A DNA stretch of 64,000 bases, from positions 1,240,001-1,304,000 of the forward strand of contig NZ_CP011456.1 in assembly GCF_001277295.1 (NCBI RefSeq). The letters are read 5' to 3'. Positions within the stretch are counted from its first letter, which is position 1. Each line of letters starts with the position of its first letter. Origin of the DNA: Anabaena sp. WA102 (GTDB taxonomy: Bacteria; Cyanobacteriota; Cyanobacteriia; Cyanobacteriales; Nostocaceae). The position numbers and the translations under genes were made by a program. This document shows positions 41,235-50,987 of this stretch, one piece after another. The notes under the pieces were generated by a model. The model saw only the letters and a program-made list of their open reading frames with translations, did no database searches and was not told where the DNA came from.

Positions 41235-42899
41235 TTAATCTGTTAGCGATGATTTATCATGTCCATAGTCATAAGGTCCATGAGTAACAACGGGTAGAAC
41301 TTCCCAGTTTTCAATAATGGGTGGGGAAGAGGTTGTCCATTCCAAAGTTAAACTTTCCCAGGGGTTATCACCTGCGAGTTCGCCGTTTTTCCAACTAAAA
41401 ATGGCGTTTAAGGCGAAGGGAATGACAGAAATACCCAAAAGGATTGCGCCAATGGTGCAAAGCTGGTTTAAGCTGGTAAATTGGGGGTCATACATGGCAA
41501 CTCGGCGGGGCATTCCTTGTAACCCTAGTTTGTGCATGGGTAGGAATGTGAGGTTTGTGCCGATGAAGGTGAGGACAAAATGAACTCGTCCCCAGGTTTC
41601 GTTCATCATTCTGCCGGTGATTTTGGGAAACCAGTGATAGATACCTGCGTAAATCCCAAAGACTGAACCACCAAATAAGACGTAGTGGAAATGACCGACT
41701 ACATAATAGGTGTCGTGAACGTGAACGTCAAAGGGGGCTGTTCCCATGGTTACGCCGCTTAAACCGCCCATGACGAACATGGAAAGTAAACCAATGGCGA
41801 ATAACATGGCGCTGGTGAAACGGATTTTTCCTCCCCAGAGAGTTGCTACCCAACCGAAGATTTTCACACCTGTGGGGACTGCAACTATGAGTGTGGAAAT
41901 GGTGAAGAACATCCGCATCCAACCGGGTGTGCCACTGGTGAACATATGGTGAACCCAAACGAATAAACCAACGACACAAATGGCGACTGTGGAAAAGGCG
42001 ATCGCTTTATAACCAAATATCGGTTTCCGGGCGTGGGTGGGAATAATTTCGGACATAATCCCGAAAATCGGCAGAATCATTAAATAAACCGCCGGATGGG
42101 AATAAAACCAAAATAAATGTTGGTAAATAACGACGTTACCACCTGCATCTGGTTTGAAGAAGGATGTGCCGAAGTTAATATCAAATAACAGCAAAACTAA
42201 ACCAGCTGCTAATACGGGAGTAGAGAAAAGGGCAAGGATAGAAGTTGCTAAAATTGCCCAACAAAATAGGGGAACTTGATCCCATTTCATGCTGGGAACT
42301 TTCATCATCAAAATGGTGATGACAAAGTTAAGTGAACCTAAAATTGAAGAAGTTCCTACCAAAACAATCGCTAAAATCCACATTGTTTGGGCGTTGTTGG
42401 CGGTAACTAGACTTAATGGTGGGTAAGCTGTCCAACCTGATTGAGAACCACCAAAGATAAAACTACCTAATAATAATAATCCGGCGGGGGGATTTAACCA
42501 AAAGGCGATCGCATTTAATTTAGGAAAAGCCATATCTCTAGCACCCATCATTAATGGGACTAGATAGTTACCAAATCCACCAATTGCACTGGGAACAATC
42601 CACAAGAAAATCATGATTGTGCCATGATTTGTCATGAAGGCATTGTACAGATTTGGATCAAGAAAGTCCGAGTCCGGTGTGGCTAATTCGGCGCGAAGGG
42701 CGATCGCCATTAACCCACCAATTAGATAGAATGCAAAGGCTGTCACCAAGTATTGAATCCCAATAACTTTGTGATCAGTATTAAATGTGAAATAATCTCG
42801 AACTTTCCAGGCTGGGGGATGAGAACTATGAGTAATCAGCCGGGTTGTTGATTCGCTTTCATCAGGTGGGGGATTAACTGGAAAATTTACTTGTGTCAT
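41235..42899 (-). CDS. coxA: cytochrome c oxidase subunit I
   Basis: The 554-residue catalytic subunit holds heme a and the heme a3-CuB centre. Visible residues include the H-N pair in FMTNHGTIMIFLW, the CuB loop with WFYSHPAVYLMILP (crosslinked His-Tyr motif), the HHMFTSG histidines and HDTYYVVGHFHYVL with the heme ligands. All are intact. It lies 49 bp downstream of coxB and is the second gene of the operon. Confidence 0.97.
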   Translation of the reverse strand: MTQVNFPVNPPPDESESTTRLITHSSHPPAWKVRDYFTFNTDHKVIGIQYLVTAFAFYLIGGLMAIALRAELATPDSDFLDPNLYNAFMTNHGTIMIFLWIVPSAIGGFGNYLVPLMMGARDMAFPKLNAIAFWLNPPAGLLLLGSFIFGGSQSGWTAYPPLSLVTANNAQTMWILAIVLVGTSSILGSLNFVITILMMKVPSMKWDQVPLFCWAILATSILALFSTPVLAAGLVLLLFDINFGTSFFKPDAGGNVVIYQHLFWFYSHPAVYLMILPIFGIMSEIIPTHARKPIFGYKAIAFSTVAICVVGLFVWVHHMFTSGTPGWMRMFFTISTLIVAVPTGVKIFGWVATLWGGKIRFTSAMLFAIGLLSMFVMGGLSGVTMGTAPFDVHVHDTYYVVGHFHYVLFGGSVFGIYAGIYHWFPKITGRMMNETWGRVHFVLTFIGTNLTFLPMHKLGLQGMPRRVAMYDPQFTSLNQLCTIGAILLGISVIPFALNAIFSWKNGELAGDNPWESLTLEWTTSSPPIIENWEVLPVVTHGPYDYGHDKSSLTD

Positions 42900-42948
42900 A
42901 TTTTTGTTAGTTGTCTTTTGTCAGTTTTCAGTTATTAGCTAATAATTA

Positions 42949-43884
42949 CTAATGACTCATAACTAATGACTTAAGATCTGCTGGACTTACTTCCAAATTG
43001 TGAATGTAGGGGTCAAGAAATTCTGACGGAGATAAATTCTCCAAATTAACTGCTACAGCATGATTCATATCTTGCTTTTGGGCAATCTGGTTTTCACTCA
43101 TCCAAGCATCATAATCTGCTTGTTCATGGACGATTACTTGCGATCGCATTGAACCGTGATAACCACCACACAATTCTGCACAAACTACCGGATAAGTACC
43201 AGTTTTTGTAGCTGTAAATCGCAGTTGTGTAGGAACTCCAGGAATAGCATCTTGTTTCAGACGAAATTGGGGAACCCAAAAAGAATGAATCACATCATCT
43301 GCGGATAAATTCAATTGCACATCAGCACCAACAGGAACGTGCAATTCTCCAGCAGAAATACCACTTACAGGGTAATTAAATAACCACGCAAACTGTATAC
43401 CCTTAACATCTACAACCAAATCAGCCGGTTTATTTTTGGTTTGCGGATTTTCACCAATCCCAATATTAGCTGTTTGACTAACATTCATAGCGCCTGCTGA
43501 CTCATGGTGAGGATGACTACCCACACCAAAACCACCCATTTGGTTATAAATATCAACACTATAAATACCTAAAGCAATCACAATTACCGTAGGAATTGCC
43601 GTCCAAAAAATTTCTAAACTCAAGTTACCTTCTACAGGTGTACCATCAGAGTTATCTCCTTTGCGTCGTCTATAGATAACTAGAAACAGCAGAATCGTCC
43701 CTTCAACAATTAAGAAAAGAGCAACCGCAATTGTTAACATGATATTGAAAAAACCATCCACCAAAGGCGCTTGTTGCGATGCTGCTTCCGGTAATAAATG
43801 ATGATTTTGACCAACCCAGATACTGATAGGGGCTATGATCATCCCAGCTAACAGTGTCCACAGCGAAACAGGAACTTTTTGCAT
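42949..43884 (-). CDS. coxB: cytochrome c oxidase subunit II with intact CuA site
   Basis: From MQKVPVSLWTLLAGM the protein has 311 residues: two N-terminal membrane helices and a periplasmic cupredoxin domain. The CuA ligands are present: H200 in DVIHSFW and C235-x-E237-x-C239-x3-H243-x2-M246 in CAELCGGYHGSM. An intact CuA site means it takes electrons from a c-type cytochrome or plastocyanin, not from quinol like the alternative oxidase. The frame stays open to 43947, but the shorter start matches relatives. It is the first gene of coxBAC. Confidence 0.93.
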   Translation of the reverse strand: MQKVPVSLWTLLAGMIIAPISIWVGQNHHLLPEAASQQAPLVDGFFNIMLTIAVALFLIVEGTILLFLVIYRRRKGDNSDGTPVEGNLSLEIFWTAIPTVIVIALGIYSVDIYNQMGGFGVGSHPHHESAGAMNVSQTANIGIGENPQTKNKPADLVVDVKGIQFAWLFNYPVSGISAGELHVPVGADVQLNLSADDVIHSFWVPQFRLKQDAIPGVPTQLRFTATKTGTYPVVCAELCGGYHGSMRSQVIVHEQADYDAWMSENQIAQKQDMNHAVAVNLENLSPSEFLDPYIHNLEVSPADLKSLVMSH

Positions 43885-44454
43885 AAATGCTACCTGCTTT
43901 GTAAATAGTAGTAAAACCAGAGTCAACAGATTTTGCATTGACTCCACCAGACAAGTGTAGAGCTTGAGGATTTTAGATTGGTGGTTTTTGATTAATTCCG
44001 CCCTGAAGAGGCGGGGAACCTGTCCCGAAAATTCCCAATCTAAAATCTGAAATTTTTCGGTCAGTAAAGATAGACTTTGGTAGCCACAGAATTATTTTCT
44101 GAGGACAAAATTATCTTTGATATTTTCACTATTACTGTTCTAACTTGTATCTAATCAAAAATCGGTAAACTTCCATATTTTTTCATATTGATAACCACAA
44201 AATCCCCGACTTCTTGAAGAAATCGAGGATCTAAGAGGTTGATATTTTCATAAATCAAATAGCAGCAGAAAAAATATTAGCAAGTATGATTTTTTTAGAT
44301 GATAGCAACTTACGATTTACGTTTCTGTTTACTGCAAACCTTTTAACCGACTACGGTAAATATTAAGATTCCCCTCTAATTACCTTGCCTATAGACTTAA
44401 CCAAAATAACCGATGTTTTGCAGGACATCACATCGTTAAACATTACCAAAGATG
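43885..44454. other. coxB upstream region with repeat
   Basis: The 570 bp contain the presumed coxBAC promoter and an imperfect copy of the CCCCGACTTCTT hairpin at 44201-44230, and a GCCCTGAAGAGGCGGGG stretch near 44009. I could not assign a definite regulator site. Confidence 0.45.
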
Positions 44455-44748
44455 TTATTTGTCTAGTGTTACATGACTATAACAATTTTTAGAACAAATT
44501 CGAGAACAAGCTTCACAGCCAATACAGTTTTCTGGGTTAGTAACAACCATTACTTTCCGTTCTACTTCTTCCTCATCTTCATCTTCTACAAATTCACCTT
44601 CTTCGTTTAAAGGCATTAAGCCCAAAACTTTATGACCACAAACTTTCATACATCTGCCACAACCGATACATTTCTCTTTATCTATTTCTTGGGCAAATTT
44701 AGGAGTCCAAGCAGTACCTCCAAAGGTCAATCCTGTTAATGTAGCCAT
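44455..44748 (-). CDS. fdxB: ferredoxin III, nif-type (FdxB)
   Basis: A 97-residue ferredoxin with two 4Fe-4S cluster motifs: C27-x2-C30-x2-C33-x3-C37 (CIGCGRCMKVC) and C75-x2-C78-x2-C81-x3-C85 with an extra C89 (CIGCEACSRICSKNC). An acidic insert (EDEDEEEVE) separates them. This is the nif-specific ferredoxin III family, an electron carrier connected with nitrogenase. It is upstream of coxBAC on the same strand and divergent from patB, which supports a heterocyst role. Confidence 0.88.
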   Translation of the reverse strand: MATLTGLTFGGTAWTPKFAQEIDKEKCIGCGRCMKVCGHKVLGLMPLNEEGEFVEDEDEEEVERKVMVVTNPENCIGCEACSRICSKNCYSHVTLDK

Positions 44749-45649
44749 GAATAAAACCTCAGCAATTTTAGCTAGATGTTAGTTAATCCTTTAATCTTCA
44801 TACTAGCCTGATATTTCATTTTTTCAATCACAAAAGTTAACTTTTTTATCAAATTTTGATGACCTGCTAAATAATATTATTTATTTTTGCTTATTTTAAA
44901 CTATTAAATGATATTACTTATTGATAAATTTATCTAGTGTGCTTGGATAAAAAGCTGATTAATCAAAGGTTTCCAGAATTGTGTTTAAAGTTATTTTCTC
45001 AATAAATATCAATTAATGCGTCTAAAAATACCCCATTCAATAAGAATAATAATCAATTAGCACCCATTATTATTAGCTTCATTAACCTCCTATTTGCAAA
45101 TATTTTCTAATTAGATAAAAATATTCTACTAACAGTATTAGTAAATACAAACTTAAAAAAATCATTTCCTCTATTTTTGAACCATTTTCTTCACATCCTA
45201 AATCACGTAGGTTGGGTTGACAAAGGAAACCCAACATTTTCGCCACCTTGTTGAGTTTTGTTCCATTACTCCGTAACGCTGACGCGAACAATCCAACCTA
45301 CAGCTATAAGATGTTCTTCAAAAACATTCAGACTAATTTATATAGCCCAAAATAAACATTATGACAGTAAATATCCAGGTAAATATTAAGAAATCCTGCC
45401 AAGCTCATACTGAACAATCTTATTGAAATCTTTATGAAAAGTATAGTTAATGAAGAAGCAATGAAGCCCAACTTTGCAAAATATAAATAGCTACAAAATC
45501 TGGCTTCATTCACCCTATGAGTAATTAATCAGGCGAGAAACATATCTTCTTGTTATAGAGGTAATTTGGTAGCGAGTTATGAATCAAAAGGACACATTAA
45601 GGGGAGACTTGAGCCAAACATCTCAACGATTAAAGTAGGAAGACGGACT
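44749..45649. other. fdxB-patB divergent intergenic region
   Basis: About 900 bp without a credible gene. It holds the promoters of fdxB and patB and one 95-bp inverted-repeat element at 45207-45301. Short minus-strand frames here are repeat-derived or very AT-rich and are not called. The size leaves room for long 5' leaders or small RNAs. Confidence 0.5.
45207..45301. repeat. GTAGGTTGG mini-element
   Basis: A 95-bp element bounded by GTAGGTTGG...CCAACCTAC, with an internal GGGTTGACAAAGGAAACCC hairpin and the phrase ACTCCGTAACGCTGACGCG. A well-known kind of dispersed cyanobacterial repeat. Confidence 0.75.
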
Positions 45650-47236
45650 ATGCCGCATATAATTCCTAACCACAGTTGCGTGGGATGTGACAACTGCCGA
45701 CCCCTATGTCCTACGGGTGCAATTAAAATCAAAGATGATGAATATTGGGTTGATCCTGCCCTTTGTAATAATTGTGATGGCTATTATTCACAACCACAAT
45801 GTGTAATTGCCTGTCCCACAAATGCGCCTATTCCTGTACACGCCAAAAAAGGAAGATGTAAAATTGAACCACGAGATGTTACCAGTCCAGATTTATTTTC
45901 TAATGGTAAGAATAACCCCTTCGCTTCAGCCATAGTTATCTGGGAAGCTTGTAATTTACTAGCACAACGAACATCTTTACAATGGGAAAAAGATGAGGAA
46001 GGTAACTTACATTACAGTCGCTCAGTTAATCAAGGACGAGGGACAATTTCCTTTCATCTTCAAGACCTATTTCCAGTTAACAACCGTGCTAATAATTCAC
46101 AAGCAATTGATTATTTAGACATCCGGGCTGCTTGTATTCATCTTATTTTCGCCGCTCAAATTACAGCCTTAGATCAACCTTGGGAAGAAGAATTTACCAT
46201 TGATGAACGACAAATTGAACAGTATTTGGGCTTAGAAAAACGTAAAGACCTCAGCAAAAGTGCCAAACTCGGTTTAATTAAAAATATCGTCTCTCAGACT
46301 TGTTCTCTCATGGTTTCTATTGACTGGCCACAACAAGGTAGAGTTCCCAGTTTTTCCATTAAAGATAGTTATTTATGGAATTTGACAGATACCCAACACC
46401 ATTTTCAAGAAGATGATCAAGGTTGTAAATATTTAGTGGGACTGACATTTACAATTAAAGCTGGGATTTGGACTAAACATTTCTTCAACAGACAAGGATG
46501 CAAAGAACGAACCACATTTTATCAATATGGCAGTCTTCCCAAAACTTTACTCACCACAGTTATGAGTCTGTGGCAACAACACGAAGGTGCTGTTAGACTT
46601 ATGCTTTGGTTATTGTTTAAAACAAAAATGGGGAGAGAACAACGCATCACTATTCCTACCTTGCTGCGCGTTGCTTATGGTGAGGAAAAAGTGACCCAAG
46701 CTTCCAGACACAGGGAAGAACGGAAACGCCTACTTAAAGCCTATGAAAATGATTTAGAAGTTCTCAATCATTATGGAGTCAAGCCATTATTTGATCCTGT
46801 TACCTATCCCCCGGAAATTCAGCCCCTGTGGGCAAAATTAGTAGATATACCGGAAGATCCAGAGGAAGCGTTAGAATTTTGGATTAATGATGGTAGTGGT
46901 GAAAATCGCCTCACAGACAGCGGACCACGTGGTAAATGGAATTTACTTCTGAACGCACGCATTTTATCTTTTGAACTCCCGACCGATTGGGAAAATCGTT
47001 CAGAATCAGATAAAAAACAACGTCGCTCCACTAAAGCAAAAAGCAATCATCAACAAACAGGTAATTTGCTAGGGGAAGAGGTTATGGAAGGACGAAAAAA
47101 AATGAACCTCTCCCAAAGGGAACTAGCCAAGTTGATGGAAAAAAGCCAAAGCTGGATTCGTGATGTGGAAAAAGGGCGCTTAAAAGCTAAACTAGACGAT
47201 CAAATGCTCTTGAGACAATTGCTAGATATTTCATAA
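45650..47236 (+). CDS. patB: PatB/CnfR, activator of nitrogen fixation genes
   Basis: The 528-residue protein joins an N-terminal ferredoxin-like domain to a C-terminal helix-turn-helix. Cluster cysteines are C10-x2-C13-x2-C16-x3-C20 and C39-x2-C42-x8-C51-x3-C55. The C-terminal HTH reads KMNLSQRELAKLMEKSQSWI. This layout and length (529 residues in Anabaena) identify PatB, called CnfR in Leptolyngbya, which activates nif genes under low oxygen; patB mutants fail to fix nitrogen in heterocysts. I start at MPHIIPNHSC after AGGAAGACGGACT; the upstream frame from 45566 has no ATG in its first codons and is unlikely. Confidence 0.95.
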   Translation: MPHIIPNHSCVGCDNCRPLCPTGAIKIKDDEYWVDPALCNNCDGYYSQPQCVIACPTNAPIPVHAKKGRCKIEPRDVTSPDLFSNGKNNPFASAIVIWEACNLLAQRTSLQWEKDEEGNLHYSRSVNQGRGTISFHLQDLFPVNNRANNSQAIDYLDIRAACIHLIFAAQITALDQPWEEEFTIDERQIEQYLGLEKRKDLSKSAKLGLIKNIVSQTCSLMVSIDWPQQGRVPSFSIKDSYLWNLTDTQHHFQEDDQGCKYLVGLTFTIKAGIWTKHFFNRQGCKERTTFYQYGSLPKTLLTTVMSLWQQHEGAVRLMLWLLFKTKMGREQRITIPTLLRVAYGEEKVTQASRHREERKRLLKAYENDLEVLNHYGVKPLFDPVTYPPEIQPLWAKLVDIPEDPEEALEFWINDGSGENRLTDSGPRGKWNLLLNARILSFELPTDWENRSESDKKQRRSTKAKSNHQQTGNLLGEEVMEGRKKMNLSQRELAKLMEKSQSWIRDVEKGRLKAKLDDQMLLRQLLDIS

Positions 47237-47383
47237 GGTACAGCAGGAGTCAGGAGGAAAATTCTCTTGGCTTTTGATGTAAATTTTTTACGCAGCTTAG
47301 TTAATTAAACAAAATCAAGATCCGAATTTTGATTTTTGGTGTTAGATGGTGAGTATTAACAAAATTTGTTAACTTGAGATGAT

Positions 47384-47519
47384 ATCTAAGTAGGTAAACA
47401 GGAAAATTTAAAGGTATGTAACGGTATGTAAAGTTGTCTCAATGCAATATTCTGATTGAGTTTCAGCCATTTTACAAAACGCAATACCCCTCATTTTTAT
47501 TTTGTTTACCTACTTAGAT
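47384..47519. mobile_element. MITE with 17-bp inverted repeats
   Basis: The 136-bp element is bounded by ATCTAAGTAGGTAAACA and its exact complement. The core TAAGTAGGT is shared with the family at 24435 and 63862, but the interior differs. It lies 32 bp before the beta-barrel-type gene and may carry promoter or transcript-structure effects. Confidence 0.75.
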
Positions 47520-47551
47520 AGGTATCAATCTTAATTTATTGAGGAGTGAAC

Positions 47552-48280
47552 ATGAGTAATATTATTTTTCGTAAAACTTGTTTAGCCTTACCAAGTCTTG
47601 CAGCTTTGGTAGTTTTAGGTAGCGGACTTTCCGTAAATGCTCAGACAGTCGAACCAGGAACAATTGTTCTTCCCACCAAGCAAACATCAATATCCACCGT
47701 TGCTACAGAAGAAATAGCCAGTCGGACAATCACACCCGTACCAGGAACTGTAGAAACTTCATCAGTTATGCTCAATTCTGGTTCTACACAAGCTACCGAA
47801 AAAACAGAACCATCCAATCAAATAGCACAAAGTCCGATTGGCATAGGTAGAGCCACTCGTGGTGGTAGTAGCTATATTGGTGTTGGTCTCAACGTTGGTG
47901 CATCCGGTAGCTTTTCAGCTTTGAGTGATGGTAATTTCACTGTTATCAGTAAAATTGGTCTGACCAAAACCCTATCAGTTAGACCATCAGTAATATTAGG
48001 AACAGATACAACATTTCTTGCTCCTATTACTTACGACTTTGCTTTTAAATCACCAGATCCATTTACAGAACCTTTACCCATAGCTCCTTATATTGGACTA
48101 GGTGCAGCCATTAAAACAGGTGATAAGTCTAACACTGAAGCTGCTTTGCTAGTCACTGGTGGTATAGACGTACCTCTCAATAGCAGATTAACCGCCACAG
48201 CCGCCGTCAACGCTGGATTTTTTGATAAAACTGATGTGGGAATTTTATTAGGAGTCGGTTATAACTTTACTGGTTTTTAG
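47552..48280 (+). CDS. exported beta-barrel-type outer membrane protein
   Basis: The 242-residue protein starts with a signal peptide (MSNIIFRKTCLALPSLAALV, ...SVNAQ), a Thr/Ser-rich linker of about 65 residues, then from about residue 100 alternating strands with Gly and aromatic ends (SYIGVGLNVGASGSFSAL; SVRPSVILGTDTTFLAPITY; GVGYNFTGF at the very end). A C-terminal Phe is typical of outer membrane barrels. No porin family name can be given. The start is set after GAGGAGTGAAC. It has its own region behind a MITE. Confidence 0.65.
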   Translation: MSNIIFRKTCLALPSLAALVVLGSGLSVNAQTVEPGTIVLPTKQTSISTVATEEIASRTITPVPGTVETSSVMLNSGSTQATEKTEPSNQIAQSPIGIGRATRGGSSYIGVGLNVGASGSFSALSDGNFTVISKIGLTKTLSVRPSVILGTDTTFLAPITYDFAFKSPDPFTEPLPIAPYIGLGAAIKTGDKSNTEAALLVTGGIDVPLNSRLTATAAVNAGFFDKTDVGILLGVGYNFTGF

Positions 48281-48337
48281 AAGCGAGTAGGGGCGCAGGG
48301 CCTGCGCCCTTTCTCAGGAGTCAGGAGTCAGGAGTTC

Positions 48338-48396
48338 AGAAAGAAGAAAGAAGAAAGAAGAAAGAAGAAAGAAGAAAGAAGAAAGAAGAAAGAAGA
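48338..48396. repeat. GAAGAAA heptamer array
   Basis: About eight tandem copies of GAAGAAA-type heptamers between the barrel gene and the 9-bp array. Confidence 0.85.
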
Positions 48397-48419
48397 GGGA
48401 AATTTCTCCCCCTGCCCCT

Positions 48420-48645
48420 ACATCCCCCACATCCCCCACATCCCCCACATCCCCCACATCCCCCACATCCCCCACATCCCCCACATCCCCCACATCCCCC
48501 ACATCCCCCACATCCCCCACATCCCCCACATCCCCCACATCCCCCACATCCCCCACATCCCCCACATCCCCTACATCCCCCACATCCCCCACATCCCCCA
48601 CATCCCCCACATCCCCTACATCCCCTACATCCCCTACATCCCCTA
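48420..48645. repeat. 25-copy ATCCCCCAC nonamer array
   Basis: Tandem 9-bp units of ATCCCCCAC, with a few ATCCCCTAC units, running up to the stop codon of the substrate-binding protein. On the minus strand it reads as (GDV)n, and since it has no start context or neighbours supporting a gene, the 98-codon frame is rejected. Confidence 0.9.
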
Positions 48646-49955
48646 CTTAGGACTCACCTTATCAATCACCTTGATTTTGCCATCATCGCCCACAGTCCAG
48701 ACATCATAAGTACCAATGACATCACCATTAGCGTCAACATCTACATCACCGCTTGCGCCTTGATAATTAATTTGTTTCCCTTCTTTAAGTAGCTTCAATC
48801 CTTCACAAACATCGCTAACTGGTGTACCTTGACCAGCGGATACTTCCCGAATTTTACCAGCAATAGCAACCCCTGTATTTTCCTTCGCAGCTTGAGCGGC
48901 TAATACCAACAAAGCCGCAGCGTCCCAAGATTGAGGTGCGTATTCTCCAGGAGAACCGCCTTTTTTCTCTTGCCAAAGTTTATTAAAGTTTTCCAAACCT
49001 GGACCACTAGAACCAGGAACTGTCCCAATAGCCCCCGATAAAATATACTTGCCGTCACTACCTTTGCCAACTTGGTCAGGGAAAGTAGAAGATTTTACGC
49101 CGTCCGTGAGTAAAATTTGTACGCCTTTCGTGACACCTTGTTGATAAGCAGCTTTGAGAAATAAACTCCCTGTTTCCGCATATAATACGCCTAAAACCGC
49201 ATCTGGTTTCCCAGCAAAAGCCGCAGTTGCTTCTGTATCAAATGTTTGGGATTTGGGATCATAGCGCACAGGCTTATCTTTATTAACTACTGTTCCGCCC
49301 AATTTTTCAAAAGTATCTACAAATGCTTTTTCAAACCCCACGCCATAGTCATTGTTAATAACTACTGTGGAAACTCTTTTAAAACCTTTTTCTTAGCAAG
49401 TTGAGCTAAAGCTAATGCTTGATAGGTATCAGGGGGAGCAGTTCGCGCCCAAAAGCCCTTAAAGTCACCTTTTTTAGCTTTGTCGGTAAATACGGGGCTG
49501 GTGCTACCAGGAGAAATCAGCATGACTTTATTGGGTACAGCAACAGAAACCGCCGCAGTGGAAACGCTACTAGCAAAAGAACCGACTACACCAGCTACCT
49601 TATCTAAGGTTGCTAATTTGGTCATTCCCGCAGCACCGGCTTTAGGATCTGTTTGGTCGTCTACTTGTACTAAAGTGACTTTTTCACCGTTAACACCCCC
49701 ACAAGCGTTAACTGTGTCTACTAATAAGGGAACTGAACCAACCATTTGTTGTCCAATGGAAGCTAAGTCACCTGTTGTGGGTAATAAACTACCAATTTTC
49801 AATCCTTTAGTATCACTGGTTGTAGTGGTAGCACTTGGGGAAGTGGTACTACTTCCAGTAGATGATGGGGGATTGGGATTTTCGCAAGCGGCTAACAAGA
49901 AACCACTGGCTAAGGTTGCTATACTCAAGGCTAGGGAAACACGAATTTTTGCCAT
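48643..49955 (-). pseudogene. branched-chain/neutral amino acid ABC substrate-binding lipoprotein, frameshifted
   Basis: The 5' part (49955-49362) reads as a lipoprotein with lipobox LLAAC, a Thr/Ser linker, then GLKIGSLLPTTGDLASIGQQ and LISPGSTSPVFTDKAKKGDF. Near 49390 the frame shifts in an A/T run: KKKVLKEFPQ stops, while the next frame gives FKRVSTVVINNDYGVGFEKA and continues to 48643 (YILSGAIGTVPGSSGPGLEN; SWDAAALLVLAAQAAKENTG). Together they make a full-length NatB/LivJ-like periplasmic binding protein of about 430 residues. One base change or a sequencing error explains it. Permease and ATPase genes are not nearby. Confidence 0.85.
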
Positions 49956-50054
49956 AGTTAATCACACAGATATTCAGAAAACTTGATGTAGATATATTTA
50001 CATCAAGCCTTTAAATCGCAGATTATAACATCCTCAAACTATCATTGGTTTCAA

Positions 50055-50807
50055 TTAAACCATAACTTTTTCACCGGGTTTAGGGGCAATTACCTGGGTT
50101 GTTAAATTGTTTTTCCCTAGCAATGCGCGAAATTCTGCCACAGTTCCCTTTTCTTGCAAGAATTTTACTAATATTCCTGCAAACAAAATATCCCCTCCGG
50201 CTGCGGTAGGGAGGATAAATTGAGGTTTTACGGATTTTGCTACTTCTAGGGCGCTATTCATCCCTTTGATAATCGGACCGAGTAAGGGTAAGCTCAAATC
50301 AATGATTGGAGTGATTACTACGTCAATGGGTGCTATTTCTTTGAGTTGAGGGGAATGATAGCCATGAGGTTCATAATAAAGTGTGGAATTATTTACTAAA
50401 TCTTTGAGCAGATAGCCGTTTTCTAATAGGGTGGGTCCAATGGGAGAACCAGGAAAAGCTTTGATTTCTACTTGCTGATTTAAGGTAAAGGTTTCGCCAT
50501 GATTGAGGCTAATTATTTGTTGATAACCCAGTTGTTTGACAACTTTGGCAGCATTGGGGGAAGCGACAACTGGGATATTTTTGTTAAGCTGCTTTAGGGT
50601 GGGTGGGTGTGCATGATCTTCTAAACCTTGAGAAAGCAAAATTAAATTTATATTATCTGGTATTGACCGATCCTGAGAACGAGAACCTTTAAATAACCAA
50701 TCTAAGTTATTAAAGGTTAAATCACCAATTAACCAAGGGTCAATAAGTATTCGTTGTTCACCAATTTCAATTAACCAACTATTACTATCTAACCAAGTAA
50801 GGTTCAT
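50055..50807 (-). CDS. metallo-beta-lactamase-fold protein with altered metal site
   Basis: A 250-residue UlaG-like MBL-fold protein: MNLTWLDSNSWLIEIGEQRI and LIDPWL, VITPIIDLSLP and FILPTAAGGD are the usual strands. The metal motif HxHxDH is replaced by SQGLEDHAH, so the first two His are missing while D and H remain. Cyanobacterial relatives with this SQGLxDHAHPPTL motif are known to me. Catalysis like standard hydrolases is doubtful. The start is taken as MNLTW; a GTG two codons upstream is possible. Confidence 0.75.
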   Translation of the reverse strand: MNLTWLDSNSWLIEIGEQRILIDPWLIGDLTFNNLDWLFKGSRSQDRSIPDNINLILLSQGLEDHAHPPTLKQLNKNIPVVASPNAAKVVKQLGYQQIISLNHGETFTLNQQVEIKAFPGSPIGPTLLENGYLLKDLVNNSTLYYEPHGYHSPQLKEIAPIDVVITPIIDLSLPLLGPIIKGMNSALEVAKSVKPQFILPTAAGGDILFAGILVKFLQEKGTVAEFRALLGKNNLTTQVIAPKPGEKVMV

Positions 50808-50879
50808 AATCACAGAAATTCCTTATTTTTAATATTAAAGATCAAACTTCGTAAATAGCGATTACTAGGTCGCGCTATC

Positions 50880-50950
50880 TCTATTCCTATGGCTCCTGCG
50901 TCGCCACGCAAGCTATCGGAACGCTACGCGAACGCGAACGCTATCACACT
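50880..50950. repeat. GCCACGCAAGCTATC-type dispersed repeat
   Basis: A copy of the repeat GCGTCGCCACGCAAGCTATC and following GGAACGCTACGCGAACGCG. Also seen at about 2905-2925 and 60120. Non-coding. Confidence 0.6.
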
Positions 50951-50987
50951 CCATTCTCGATAACTACAAAAACTGACACTATAATGT

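Noticed and set aside
42949..43884. oxidase as an alternative quinol-type (ARTO) enzyme
   Set aside because: CoxB has all CuA ligands, which the alternative oxidase lacks.
45082..45513. two short minus-strand frames between fdxB and patB
   Set aside because: One is translated from the GTAGGTTGG element, the other is AT-rich without a ribosome binding site.
48314..48610. 98-codon (GDV)n frame
   Set aside because: It is the nonamer array read on the minus strand; low complexity, no start context.
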